A stretch of 64,000 nt of DNA, from assembly GCA_964397255.1 (NCBI GenBank), contig CAYNHQ010000004.1:186001-250000 (forward strand), written 5' to 3'. The notes under the pieces are model-generated. The model was not told the DNA's origin and ran no database searches. It saw nothing but the letters and a program-made list of their open reading frames with translations. Origin of the DNA: CAYNHQ01 sp964397255 (GTDB lineage: Bacteria > Bdellovibrionota_G > JALEGL01 > DATDPG01). The translations under genes were made by a program, and so were the position numbers. Positions 7,800 to 15,386 of the stretch are shown one piece after another (the stretch's first letter is position 1; every line of letters starts with the position of its first letter).

Positions 7800-7838
7800 A
7801 AGGGGACTATCAGTCCGTGATGGATTGATAGTCCCCTT
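7800..7838. terminator. Strong hairpin downstream of the DUF1566 gene
   Basis: A 13-bp perfect inverted repeat (AAGGGGACTATCA and its complement) surrounds a 13-base loop, 21 bp after the stop codon. Only three T follow on the plus strand and the base of the stem gives AA on the minus strand, so it may act as a weak bidirectional terminator. Hairpins just downstream of the variable region are also needed for target recognition in studied diversity-generating retroelements, so either role is possible. The stem overlaps the last codons of the reverse-transcriptase-like remnant. Confidence 0.65.
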
Positions 7839-8019
7839 TGATTTTCACCCGTTTTCGATGGATCGAAATCTCTTCGGGAATCGCACGGAACTCGGTGGTC
7901 CAATCGACCAGCCGATCGAGGGATTCTTTCCGAAGTCGATAGCTTTGGGCATGAATCAGATAGCCGAGGCAGGAATTGAGTTTTGCCAGGCGGCTCTCAG
8001 TTATTTTCGGCCAGCTGGG
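7810..8019 (-). pseudogene. 3' remnant of a DGR/group II-type reverse transcriptase
   Basis: About 70 codons on the minus strand read ...ITESRLAKLNSCLGYLIHAQSYRLRKE... and end in VKIKGDYQSITD. The pattern LNSxLGxLxHAxSYRLR is the thumb motif near the C-terminus of reverse transcriptases of diversity-generating retroelements (usually NSYLG-hhxH-SYxLR). The catalytic domain with YxDD is absent; upstream of about 8020 the frame runs into sequence that codes on the other strand. I call it a 5'-truncated remnant. The family assignment rests on one motif recalled from the family and needs a profile search. Confidence 0.5.
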
Positions 8020-8059
8020 AAACGCGAGCGCCTGGGTACCCGGCAACATCACGGATAAT

Positions 8060-8557
8060 GTGTACGCCGAAATCTTATTCCTACGCGAGCTGGAGAAAAA
8101 GGAGACTGCGCCCACTGGCAGCGCAACAGTTGCTGAAAAAGTTAAAGGACCCAAGAACATTCAAGAGGCTATTGCCAATTCTATTCGATTCCTAACGCGA
8201 GAATTAAGCGGACATGTGAAACTCTTGAGCCAGCACAATCAGCCCAAGGAGCTCTATAAAGAGATGGCAATTGAACAATCCGGGTATGGGATGATCTGTC
8301 CTTTAGGAGATGTTGGCCAATGTCTCCTCTTACCAAAGGCCATAAAGGACGTTCTTCCGATTCAGATGCAGCATCTCACGCCCGAAGTGGAAAAGTTTGT
8401 AAAGGCCACTACCGGGAAACTCATATATTACGACCCCGCACTCTTCGCCCAACGGGTCAGAGAAGCGAACGAGAAACATCAGCGTGAGATCATTCGCGAA
8501 GGTCAATTCGCCGCCGAAGCGCAACAAAAAGCAGTCGATCGGCAATTGAAGTGGTAG
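8060..8557 (+). CDS. Hypothetical protein, helical, cargo of the element
   Basis: The frame is open from a TTG at 7976, but its first part is antisense to the reverse-transcriptase remnant. I therefore prefer the GTG at 8060, preceded by GGA, which gives 165 aa. The product is largely helical and charged, with a Gln/Glu-rich end (HQREIIREGQFAAEAQQKAV). No signal peptide or transmembrane helix is seen, and I recognise no family. The gene is the last in the element before attR. The start site, and whether the gene lost its own 5' end in the rearrangement that truncated the reverse transcriptase, are open. Confidence 0.5.
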   Translation: MYAEILFLRELEKKETAPTGSATVAEKVKGPKNIQEAIANSIRFLTRELSGHVKLLSQHNQPKELYKEMAIEQSGYGMICPLGDVGQCLLLPKAIKDVLPIQMQHLTPEVEKFVKATTGKLIYYDPALFAQRVREANEKHQREIIREGQFAAEAQQKAVDRQLKW

Positions 8558-8694
8558 CCCGACTTCATTTGGATCATTAAGAAGAACAATTGACCAGCGG
8601 GCTAGTCGATAGCGAGGTTAACTTGCCCATACTTCGTCTTTTTGGGATTCACACGAGGGATACCATTTGGTTCGCGGTAACCCTTTCCCGTGTC

Positions 8695-8715
8695 TTGGGT
8701 AATTTTGGGTAACAG
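8695..8715 (+). repeat. Right subterminal repeat, probable integrase arm site
   Basis: The 21-bp block matches 1000-1020 with one C-to-T change, in the same orientation, and again holds two TTGGGTAA motifs. It lies 117 bp inside attR. Paired arm sites near both ends are expected for a lambda-type recombinase; binding itself is inferred. Confidence 0.65.
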
Positions 8716-8831
8716 GCCGACTGATACGGAGTGAAATGGGTGCTACTCAGTGATACTGCAGGTTTTGTTATCTGCTTGATGTTATTGTTTTTGCCTTACG
8801 ATCCGAACCGTTGCGCGCCCGCCCCTGCAGG

Positions 8832-8851
8832 CCCTGCGCCGCCACCAAATG
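8832..8851 (+). repeat. attR: right 20-bp core direct repeat
   Basis: This is an exact second copy of CCCTGCGCCGCCACCAAATG, isolated from any other tRNA sequence. It marks the right boundary of the element. In the empty chromosome the tRNA gene would be followed directly by the sequence starting at 8852. Confidence 0.9.
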
Positions 8852-8855
8852 ATTT

Positions 8856-8909
8856 CCGAATACGGTATTCGGAATACAGAATTCAGTATTCTAAAAAATC
8901 GAGTATTCT
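8856..8909. repeat. Palindrome cluster of GTATTC/GAATAC half-sites
   Basis: A perfect 17-bp palindrome, CCGAATAC-G-GTATTCGG (8856-8872), is followed by further GAATAC, GTATTC and GTATTC half-sites up to 8909. It ends 9 bp before the ATG of the DUF4388 gene. It could be an operator for that gene, or the old tRNA terminator that lay next to the tRNA before insertion. No T-run supports the terminator. Confidence 0.5.
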
Positions 8910-8918
8910 GCCCCGTTC

Positions 8919-10511
8919 ATGTCGACCGAAATCCAGTCCGTAGGGAACCTCTCAGACACCCCCCTCCTTCAATTATTTCGATGGGTTACCGAGAACCACT
9001 ATAGCGGGGTCATGATTCTTGCCCACGACGAAGTGAAGAAATCGATCATTTTTGAAAAGGGCCAGATCATCTCCGCTCGTTCCAACATTATGTCGGAGTG
9101 TCTTGGGCAGCTCCTGCTCGCTCAAGGGAAGATTACTCAAGCTCAGCTCACTCAATCGCTGACCAAAACCGATGCACAGGAATCCATGCGACATGGAGAG
9201 GTGTTGATTGCGATGGGACTAATCGACCATGCCCTTCTAAATGATTTTCTTCGAAGACAAGTGGAAGTACGAATCGAAGAAATTTTTTCCTGGAAAGAAG
9301 GGAAATACGGCTTTGTTGAGAAAATTCCGGAGGATGCGGCCCGCGTAAAAATCGAAGGCACACTTCTTGAGATCGCTCTTAGGGGTCTAATTCGGCGATA
9401 TTTGAAACAAGAAGATACGAAAGCGCTGAGTCTTGATTTAAAGCCAATTTCGATTGGAGGACATGGTATTGAAATTGAGCAACTGAAATTAGTGGGTCGA
9501 GAGATGAGTCTGTTGAGAGCTGTTTCTGGTGTGTCGACAATGAAAGATATTATTACGAAGTCACGAATGGATGAGCCCATGGCACGCGCAATGTTTCTGG
9601 CATTTCGCGACTTCGGAATGATTCGAATCGGCGACACCGCTCCGCAAACTTCTCCCAGCACCCGATCTACCCCTCCGCCCCCACGCGAATCTTCAAAGCC
9701 GGCCCCTGCGCCATCATCTGCCACCGCATCGAAGCCGAGTACTCCGGCTCCGCAGACCCCGGCCACCAAAGGATTTAACCCGGAGGAAATAGCCGATCGA
9801 CTGGCCGCCGCGCAAACGCAAACCCTTTTCGATCTCTTAGGGGTTCCGCGACAGGCGACAACCGACGATATCAAGAAAGCCTATTTCGATCTTGCCAGGA
9901 AGTACCACCCCGATCGCTTGCCACCGAACATGTCCCCCGAAGATCGAAAAAATGCGGAAGCTCTATTTGCTCGAATTACCGAAGCACAGACCAGGCTTAC
10001 CAATCCTTCTTCGCGAAAAGAATATGAGGCCTCACTTGAATTGGAGGCGAGCGGGGTCGGGTCGGGACAAGTGAATGCGGTCCTGGAATCGGAGGCGGAG
10101 TTCCAGAAAGGGACGGCTCTTTTGCGGAAGGGGGATTTCAAAGGAGCTATGGAGGCTTATCAAAAAGCAATATCGCTTTACGAAAAAGAACCCGAATATT
10201 TTTCACAGCTGGGTTGGGCGATGTTTCGTCAGTCGGCGAAGACGAAAAATGCCGCGGAACATGCGAAAGCAAAACGGGCGGTGGAGACGTCGATCAAGAT
10301 GAATCCGAATTTGGCGCAATCGTATTACTACCTGGGCATGATCACGAAGACCGACGGCGATCTCGAAATGGCCAAGAAACTGTTCAATAAAGCGGTAGAA
10401 ATGAATCCAAAAAATGCGGAAGCGACTTCCGAACTCCGACTCATCAATTCGCGTCTGGAGAAGGAACATAAGGGAGGACTTAAAGGGCTCTTTAAGAAAA
10501 AGGAAGCATGA
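8919..10511 (+). CDS. DUF4388 / DnaJ / TPR multidomain protein
   Basis: This 530-aa cytoplasmic protein begins with a DUF4388 (PatA-type N-terminal) region (LSDTPLLQLFRWV-SGVMIL, about 1-160). A second helical region is followed by a Pro/Ser/Ala-rich linker (about 240-285). A J-domain follows (about 303-372) with the HPD motif in KYHPDRLP (329-331), so it should stimulate an Hsp70 ATPase. At least two TPR units (about 388-510) close the protein (KAMEAYQKAISL-like helices, SYYYLGMITKTDGD). The fusion is typical of myxobacterial and delta-type signalling proteins. It overlaps the next gene by 4 bp and heads the haem operon, though nothing ties it to haem synthesis. Confidence 0.88.
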   Translation: MSTEIQSVGNLSDTPLLQLFRWVTENHYSGVMILAHDEVKKSIIFEKGQIISARSNIMSECLGQLLLAQGKITQAQLTQSLTKTDAQESMRHGEVLIAMGLIDHALLNDFLRRQVEVRIEEIFSWKEGKYGFVEKIPEDAARVKIEGTLLEIALRGLIRRYLKQEDTKALSLDLKPISIGGHGIEIEQLKLVGREMSLLRAVSGVSTMKDIITKSRMDEPMARAMFLAFRDFGMIRIGDTAPQTSPSTRSTPPPPRESSKPAPAPSSATASKPSTPAPQTPATKGFNPEEIADRLAAAQTQTLFDLLGVPRQATTDDIKKAYFDLARKYHPDRLPPNMSPEDRKNAEALFARITEAQTRLTNPSSRKEYEASLELEASGVGSGQVNAVLESEAEFQKGTALLRKGDFKGAMEAYQKAISLYEKEPEYFSQLGWAMFRQSAKTKNAAEHAKAKRAVETSIKMNPNLAQSYYYLGMITKTDGDLEMAKKLFNKAVEMNPKNAEATSELRLINSRLEKEHKGGLKGLFKKKEA

Positions 10512-10996
10512 ACGGCCCGCCCTCACTTCTGTTTGAACTTCATATCGCTATACTCGTGGTCGGAGTTCTCTTATTTCTGTTTGCGTCTCTCTCTTCGCTG
10601 ATTTATTTGTTGGCGCAACGCCAACTGAAAAGTCGGAAGTTAGAGCCTTGGTTTCGCCGGCTTCCGCCGCTCGAGACCATGGACCGTTGGACCGTGCGCG
10701 CTCTCATTCTGGGATTTGTTTCGTTGACCATCGGCATTGTCTCGGGAATTTATCTCGCCCATTTGGTGTGGCCCGCGGCCTGGATCCATGACCCCAAAGT
10801 GATTTGTGCGGTGGCCACGTGGGGATGGAATGTCTTGATTCTAATCGTTCGGTATCGACGCGGCTGGCGAGGGGCCAAGTTTTTTGCGCTCATTCTCGTT
10901 GGCTTTTTGTTTCTTTTGCTGACGTTTTTAGGAGTTTTCTTTGTGTTCCCCGCAGAACCTCATCGGATAGCCTCTGTATGGATCTCGTTGTATTAG
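10508..10996 (+). CDS. Short HemX/CcsA-like membrane protein
   Basis: This 162-aa integral membrane protein has four predicted helices (about 8-33, 64-86, 98-116 and 126-150). The segment WIHDPKVICAVATWGWNVLI and the following YRRGWRGAKFFALI-VGF match the C-terminal part of the CcsA/HemX cytochrome c assembly family. Family members usually have about 250-280 residues and 8 helices, so this one is short. It overlaps the upstream gene by 4 bp (ATGA) and hemA by 19 bp. HemX-type proteins adjoin hemA in many bacteria and can affect GluTR level; that role here is inferred. Confidence 0.7.
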   Translation: MNGPPSLLFELHIAILVVGVLLFLFASLSSLIYLLAQRQLKSRKLEPWFRRLPPLETMDRWTVRALILGFVSLTIGIVSGIYLAHLVWPAAWIHDPKVICAVATWGWNVLILIVRYRRGWRGAKFFALILVGFLFLLLTFLGVFFVFPAEPHRIASVWISLY

Positions 10997-12261
10997 GCGT
11001 GAATCACCGGACGGCGCCGCTGGAGGTTCGCGAGCGGCTCGATTTTTCGAAATATCCGCGCGAGGATTATCTTTCAAAACTGGCCGGACAAAGCTCCGTC
11101 CGTTCCGGAATGGTTCTTTCGACGTGTAATCGCGTGGAAGTCTACGCCATGGGGAACAACGCCGAACGACTCCTGACGGATGCAGACGAATTTCTTCGTA
11201 TCTTTCATGGTCTAAGAAAAGGCGAAATTGAATCTTTTCTTTACAGCAAATCCAACATGGATGCCGTACGGCATCTCTTCCGAGTGGCCGCGAGCCTGGA
11301 TTCGATGATTGTGGGCGAACCTCAAATCCTGGGCCAAGTGAAAGAAGCCTATTTTGCTTCCAGTGCCGCCTCTTTGGTGGATCCTATTTTTGATCGGCTT
11401 CTTCGGAAGACCTTTTCAGTGGCGAAGCGAGTTCGCAATGAAACCAATATCGCAGAACAGGCCGTGTCGATTAGTTACGCGGCCGTGGAGTTGGCTACCC
11501 ACATATTTGGAAGGCTTGAAGGGAAGAAGGTGATGATTTTAGGGGGCGGGGAGATGGCTGAACTCGCTGCCCGTCATTTTTCAAAAGAAAACGTGGGCAA
11601 AATATACTTTGCAAACCGGACCTACGAATCGTCGGTCGAGCTTGCGAAAGAATTTAATGGGATCCCCATTCCGATCGATCAATTTTCAAAAGACATTTTT
11701 GAAGTGGATATTCTTCTCGTTTCCACGGCCGCTCCTCACTATATGGTTCACGTAGGAGAAGTCGCCCGGGCGCTGGAAATGCGGAAACAGGAACCAATGT
11801 TTTTCATCGATATCTCCGTGCCCCGGAATGTGGATCCGGCCATTAACGCCCTCGAAAATGTTTATTTGTACAATATTGATGACCTTCAAAATGTAGTGGC
11901 CAACCATAAGGAAGCTCGCGCCCAGGAAGCGGAAAAGGCGGAAGCAATTATCGAACTGGAGATCAAACGTTTCTATGAGGCGATAGAGAGAATGAAAGTA
12001 GGCCCGATGATCGAGTCGCTGCAGGAAAAAGCCGAAACCGCCCGGCAAATGGAACTCTCCCGGCTTTCGAAACGACTTAAAAATGTGACGGCGGAGGAGA
12101 TGGCCGAAATAGAGCGCGCGACCGAGTCCCTCGTTCGAAAAATTCTTCACGACCCGATCCAATTTTTGAAAGAAGACCCCAACGAAATGTCGCAGGCCGA
12201 GCGGACGGTCCTTTTTCAATCGATTTTCGGTCTTCGAAAAGAAAGCGAAGGGGAAGAGTGA
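10978..12261 (+). CDS. hemA: Glutamyl-tRNA reductase
   Basis: HemA reduces glutamyl-tRNA(Glu) to glutamate-1-semialdehyde, the first step of five-carbon tetrapyrrole synthesis, in the cytoplasm. I start at the ATG at 10978 because MDLVVLGVNHRTAPLEVRE is the standard N-terminus; the longer frame is an overlap with the HemX-like gene. The catalytic Cys50 is in STCNRVEVYA. MIVGEPQILGQVKEAY is the family signature, and VMILGGGEMAELAARHF (about 187-202) binds NADPH. The length of 427 aa is normal. It overlaps hemC by 4 bp. Confidence 0.97.
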   Translation: MDLVVLGVNHRTAPLEVRERLDFSKYPREDYLSKLAGQSSVRSGMVLSTCNRVEVYAMGNNAERLLTDADEFLRIFHGLRKGEIESFLYSKSNMDAVRHLFRVAASLDSMIVGEPQILGQVKEAYFASSAASLVDPIFDRLLRKTFSVAKRVRNETNIAEQAVSISYAAVELATHIFGRLEGKKVMILGGGEMAELAARHFSKENVGKIYFANRTYESSVELAKEFNGIPIPIDQFSKDIFEVDILLVSTAAPHYMVHVGEVARALEMRKQEPMFFIDISVPRNVDPAINALENVYLYNIDDLQNVVANHKEARAQEAEKAEAIIELEIKRFYEAIERMKVGPMIESLQEKAETARQMELSRLSKRLKNVTAEEMAEIERATESLVRKILHDPIQFLKEDPNEMSQAERTVLFQSIFGLRKESEGEE

Positions 12262-13187
12262 AGCTCCGTGTGGGAACGCGGGGAAGCTCTCTCGCTCTCG
12301 CGCAAAGCAAGCTTCTTCAGACGCAACTGGCCCAACAAAATCCGAATCTGAAATTCGAAACGAAAGTCATAAAAACCACCGGCGATGAAGCAATTAATCG
12401 CCCATTTTCCGCCATCGGCGGGCGCGGAGTGTTTACGCGTGAACTGGACGAGGCGCTCTCCAAGAATGAAATTGATTTTGCGGTTCATAGTTTGAAGGAT
12501 CTCACGTCCGAATTTATTCCGGGGGTGATGTTGGGCGCGGTCACCGCTCCAGCGGATCCTCGCGATGTCGTGGTCTCCCGTAGCGGGCAGCCTCTGGGTG
12601 AACTTTCGAAAGGCGCTGTGGTTGGAACCGCAAGCCTGCGGCGCACGGCGCTTCTCAAATCCAAATATCCTCATCTCAAGATCGAAATGCTCCGAGGCAA
12701 TATCGATACGCGTCTTCGTAAAGTGGCGGAGGGAACCTACGACGCGATCGTGATCGCGGCGGCGGGGCTCATTCGTCTCGGCTGGGAATCCAAAATCACC
12801 GAGTTTCTCGATCCCAAAGAATTTGTCCCCGCGATTGGACAGGGAAGACTGGCTTTGACCTGCCGAACGTCGGACATGGCTACCCGTCGAGTGATTGAGA
12901 CGGTCGATGATTCCGCGAGCCATCGCCTCGCCCGAATGGAGCGAATCTTGATGCAAAGGCTCGAGGGAGGATGTCTCGTCCCCATCGGTTGTTACGGGGA
13001 AGAGAGGGAGGGAAGGGTGATCCTCTATGGGTATCTTGGAATGCCGGATGGGAAAAGGGAGATTCGCCGGACCGTCGAAGGACGGGTAACCGACGCCGAA
13101 AAACTGGCGGAAGATTTGGCAGCTCAGATGCTCCAGGGTGGCGGCAAAGAAATGCTGGAGGAACTTCGCCCGGGAGTGACGAAATGA
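12258..13187 (+). CDS. hemC: Porphobilinogen deaminase (hydroxymethylbilane synthase)
   Basis: HemC joins four porphobilinogen molecules into hydroxymethylbilane. The protein begins LRVGTRGSSLALAQ, the family signature, at a GTG that overlaps the hemA stop (GTGA). Cys239 in LEGGCLVPIG carries the dipyrromethane cofactor. VGTASLRRTALL and MLRGNIDTRL are substrate-binding motifs. At 309 aa it is full length. Coupled overlaps with hemA and hemD put all three under one transcript. Confidence 0.97.
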   Translation: MKLRVGTRGSSLALAQSKLLQTQLAQQNPNLKFETKVIKTTGDEAINRPFSAIGGRGVFTRELDEALSKNEIDFAVHSLKDLTSEFIPGVMLGAVTAPADPRDVVVSRSGQPLGELSKGAVVGTASLRRTALLKSKYPHLKIEMLRGNIDTRLRKVAEGTYDAIVIAAAGLIRLGWESKITEFLDPKEFVPAIGQGRLALTCRTSDMATRRVIETVDDSASHRLARMERILMQRLEGGCLVPIGCYGEEREGRVILYGYLGMPDGKREIRRTVEGRVTDAEKLAEDLAAQMLQGGGKEMLEELRPGVTK

Positions 13188-13972
13188 AGCGAGCTCTCGA
13201 TGGAAAGAGGGTGGTACTGACTCGTCCACGAGATGCCGGAGATGTTTGGAGAAAAGCGTTTGAGCAACATGGAGCGGAGGTGATTACGATTCCAGTCACG
13301 GAGTTCGCACCTCCCAGTTCCTGGGAAGAAGCTGATCGGGCGATTGAAGAATTGACGAGCTTTCGATGGGCCGTCTTTACCAGTCAGGAAGCGGTTCGGC
13401 GATTGTTCGGTCGACTGCGGGAAAAAGGGAAGCCTTGGCCTATGCGAATGCGAGTGGCCGCAGTCGGTGAAAAAACGGCGGCCGAGCTAACTTCGGCCGG
13501 CTATCGTCCGGAAGTTATTCCCGAAAGCGCCAATGGGAGCGAAGCTCTCGCGAAAACCATTTTGAATCGCGGGCCGATCAACGGCGTTGCCATTTTGTTT
13601 CCCCGTGCCGAAGAGGGCAGCGAGACATTGATCGATGAACTCAAACGATTCGGGGCTACGGTGGTGATGGTCCCGGTATACAGAACTGAAACCAACGCCA
13701 AATCAGGTCAGGCGGTTCGGAATCTCCTCCGCCAAAATATCCATTGGGTCACTTTTGCCTCCGGTTCAGCGGTTCGTGCTTTCTTTTCCCTCGGGGGGAA
13801 AGGTGCTGTACTTTCTTGGATTCACGAAAAGGGTATAAGGATCGCGGTGCTGGGTGCAACGGCTGCCGAGGCTCTTTCCAAGCAGGGGGGAGCGTGTACC
13901 GTACGTGCATCACACCCCACCGTGGAGGCGTTGGTGGAAACCGTCGTGAACTATGAAAGTGAGACAGGATGA
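13184..13972 (+). CDS. hemD: Uroporphyrinogen-III synthase
   Basis: HemD cyclizes hydroxymethylbilane to uroporphyrinogen III with inversion of ring D. I place the start at the ATG at 13184, which overlaps the hemC stop (ATGA); the frame is open further upstream but lies on hemC. The protein (262 aa) has the HemD layout: GKRVVLTRPRDAG, a first half with WAVFTSQEAVRRLF, and a second with VTFASGSAVRAFF and VLGATAAEAL. HemD sequences diverge strongly, so the operon position adds much to the call. Confidence 0.92.
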   Translation: MKRALDGKRVVLTRPRDAGDVWRKAFEQHGAEVITIPVTEFAPPSSWEEADRAIEELTSFRWAVFTSQEAVRRLFGRLREKGKPWPMRMRVAAVGEKTAAELTSAGYRPEVIPESANGSEALAKTILNRGPINGVAILFPRAEEGSETLIDELKRFGATVVMVPVYRTETNAKSGQAVRNLLRQNIHWVTFASGSAVRAFFSLGGKGAVLSWIHEKGIRIAVLGATAAEALSKQGGACTVRASHPTVEALVETVVNYESETG

Positions 13973-14937
13973 CGAAGAAAACTTTTTATCGGGGTCGTAG
14001 GCTTCGCCGAAATGAAGAGGCCAGGAATTTTTCGCGTGAAACGTGGGTGACTCCTTCGGATCTTATATCGCCTATTTTTGTGACCGAAGGAAAAGGAGTT
14101 CGGCAGGCCATCGATTCGATGCCGGAGATTGAGCGTTACTCGGTCGATCAACTCGATAGCGAATTGGAAGCGGTTTTCGCTGCGAAAATTATGTCGGTTC
14201 TTCTCTTTGGCGTTCCAAAAGACAAGGATGCAAAGGCCTCTGGCGGTTGGAAGGAGAGCGGAGTGGTTCAAGAGGCAATTGCGCGAATCAAGAAGATGGC
14301 GCCCGCGATGAACGTAATTACCGATGTTTGCCTATGCGCGTATACCGATCATGGACATTGCGGACATCTCAAGAATGGAATCGTGGACAATGACTCTTCG
14401 CTTGAGACTCTGGCCCAAATAGCGCTCTCACATGCCAGAGCGGGCGCTGATTTTGTCGCACCTTCCGACATGATGGATGGGCGTGTTGCCGCGATTCGGG
14501 AGAAACTGGATGAGAATGGTTTTCAAAATCTTCCCATTCTTTCTTATTCAGCGAAATACGCCTCGGCCTTTTATGGACCTTTCCGCGAGGCGGCAAAATC
14601 GGGTGCTAAGGAGGGAGACCGGAAGAGCTACCAGATGGATCCTCCCAATGTCCGCCAGGCTATGCGTGAAATTGCGGCGGATATAGATGAAGGAGCGGAT
14701 ATGGTAATGGTAAAGCCGGCACTGGCCTATCTGGATGTCATTCGTGTCGCTCGCCAGCGTTTCGACACGCCGATCGTGGCTTACAATGTGAGCGGCGAGT
14801 ATTCGATGGTGAAAGCCGCCGCGGAGCGGGGCTGGCTGGATGAAAAATCCGTCGTTCGTGAAATTTTAACAGCCATCAAACGCGCCGGTGCCGATCGAAT
14901 CGTTACTTACCACGCCAAAGACTTTGTCCGCGCGTAA
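13969..14937 (+). CDS. hemB: Delta-aminolevulinic acid dehydratase (porphobilinogen synthase)
   Basis: HemB condenses two aminolevulinate molecules to porphobilinogen. The 322-aa protein shows the zinc-site cysteines in DVCLCAYTDHGHCG and the active-site lysines in YSAKYASAFYGPFR and in MVKPALAYLDVIR. FVAPSDMMDGRV is also family-typical. It overlaps hemD by 4 bp and ends the haem operon. hemL, hemE and later haem genes are not in the window. Confidence 0.97.
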   Translation: MTKKTFYRGRRLRRNEEARNFSRETWVTPSDLISPIFVTEGKGVRQAIDSMPEIERYSVDQLDSELEAVFAAKIMSVLLFGVPKDKDAKASGGWKESGVVQEAIARIKKMAPAMNVITDVCLCAYTDHGHCGHLKNGIVDNDSSLETLAQIALSHARAGADFVAPSDMMDGRVAAIREKLDENGFQNLPILSYSAKYASAFYGPFREAAKSGAKEGDRKSYQMDPPNVRQAMREIAADIDEGADMVMVKPALAYLDVIRVARQRFDTPIVAYNVSGEYSMVKAAAERGWLDEKSVVREILTAIKRAGADRIVTYHAKDFVRA

Positions 14938-14999
14938 CGCCGCCGCGCGTAGTTGAGGTCATATTCATTCTTGATATGATCCCGCGCGAAGGAGGAATC

Positions 15000-15386
15000 G
15001 TGCGTATTTATATTCAAATTGGTTTGGTAGTGGTGTTTTGTTTCAGCGTGGTATCCGCATTTGCTGCGAACTGTTATCGCGGCAGTCAAGGGACCTTGGT
15101 TGAAACCGTTGTTGTTCGCGATCCGATGGGCAATCTTTGGACGCTGGACAAAGGAACACAGGTAAGGGTGGTCGATGGCGAAGTGAGCATGAGAGATCCG
15201 CACTCGGGTGTTGAGCTCTACGCTTGGCTTGAATTGGCAGCTCAAACCCCGGCCACGCCTAAGGAAGTTCGTGATTCCAAAGGGACTTTGGTGGCCTGCG
15301 CAGTTGAACCGGGTCGGATCATTTCTGGACGAACTATTGACGAAGCACTTGGCACAAAATACGTGATCAATTGCTATCCTAACTAA
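15000..15386 (+). CDS. Small secreted protein of unknown function
   Basis: The start is the GTG at 15000, five bases after a perfect GAAGGAGG ribosome site; an in-frame ATG at 14976 would contain that site and is less likely. The 128-aa product begins with a signal peptide (IYIQIGLVVVFCFSVVSAFA, cut after FAA). The mature protein of about 105 residues has three cysteines, a Gly/Val-rich beta-like pattern (VVVRDPMGNLWTLDKGTQV) and the ending YVINCYPN. No family is recognised. Its 3' end overlaps the convergent DUF1015 gene by 8 bp. Confidence 0.75.
   Translation: MRIYIQIGLVVVFCFSVVSAFAANCYRGSQGTLVETVVVRDPMGNLWTLDKGTQVRVVDGEVSMRDPHSGVELYAWLELAAQTPATPKEVRDSKGTLVACAVEPGRIISGRTIDEALGTKYVINCYPN

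Larger units (their letters stand above)
931..8851. mobile_element. Integrative mobilizable element in the tRNA-Met 3' end
   Basis: The element is bounded by a perfect 20-bp direct repeat. The left copy is the 3' end of the tRNA gene and the right copy lies 7.9 kb downstream. Just inside the left end is a tyrosine recombinase, then an excisionase-like HTH gene, a relaxase with MobC, and cargo. There are no type IV secretion genes, so the element would need a helper conjugation system, which fits an integrative mobilizable element (IME). Short near-identical repeats 50-140 bp inside each end (1000-1020 and 8695-8715) are probable integrase arm sites. The tRNA stays complete after insertion. 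Confidence 0.88.
8558..8918. other. Non-coding right end of the element and attR flank
   Basis: This 361-bp stretch has no convincing gene. It holds the right subterminal repeat (8695-8715), an inverted related motif GGTAACCC near 8676, attR (8832-8851) and a palindrome cluster up to the next gene. An open frame that crosses attR (8731-8943) would not exist in the empty site and overlaps the next gene out of frame, so I do not call it. Confidence 0.6.

Noticed and set aside
8731..8943. Open frame across the right attachment site
   Set aside because: It crosses attR and overlaps the DUF4388 gene in another frame; it would not exist in the empty site and has no protein-like composition.
12971..13183. 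Longer start for hemD
   Set aside because: The upstream extension lies within hemC in another frame; the ATG at 13184 overlaps the hemC stop and gives the normal N-terminus.
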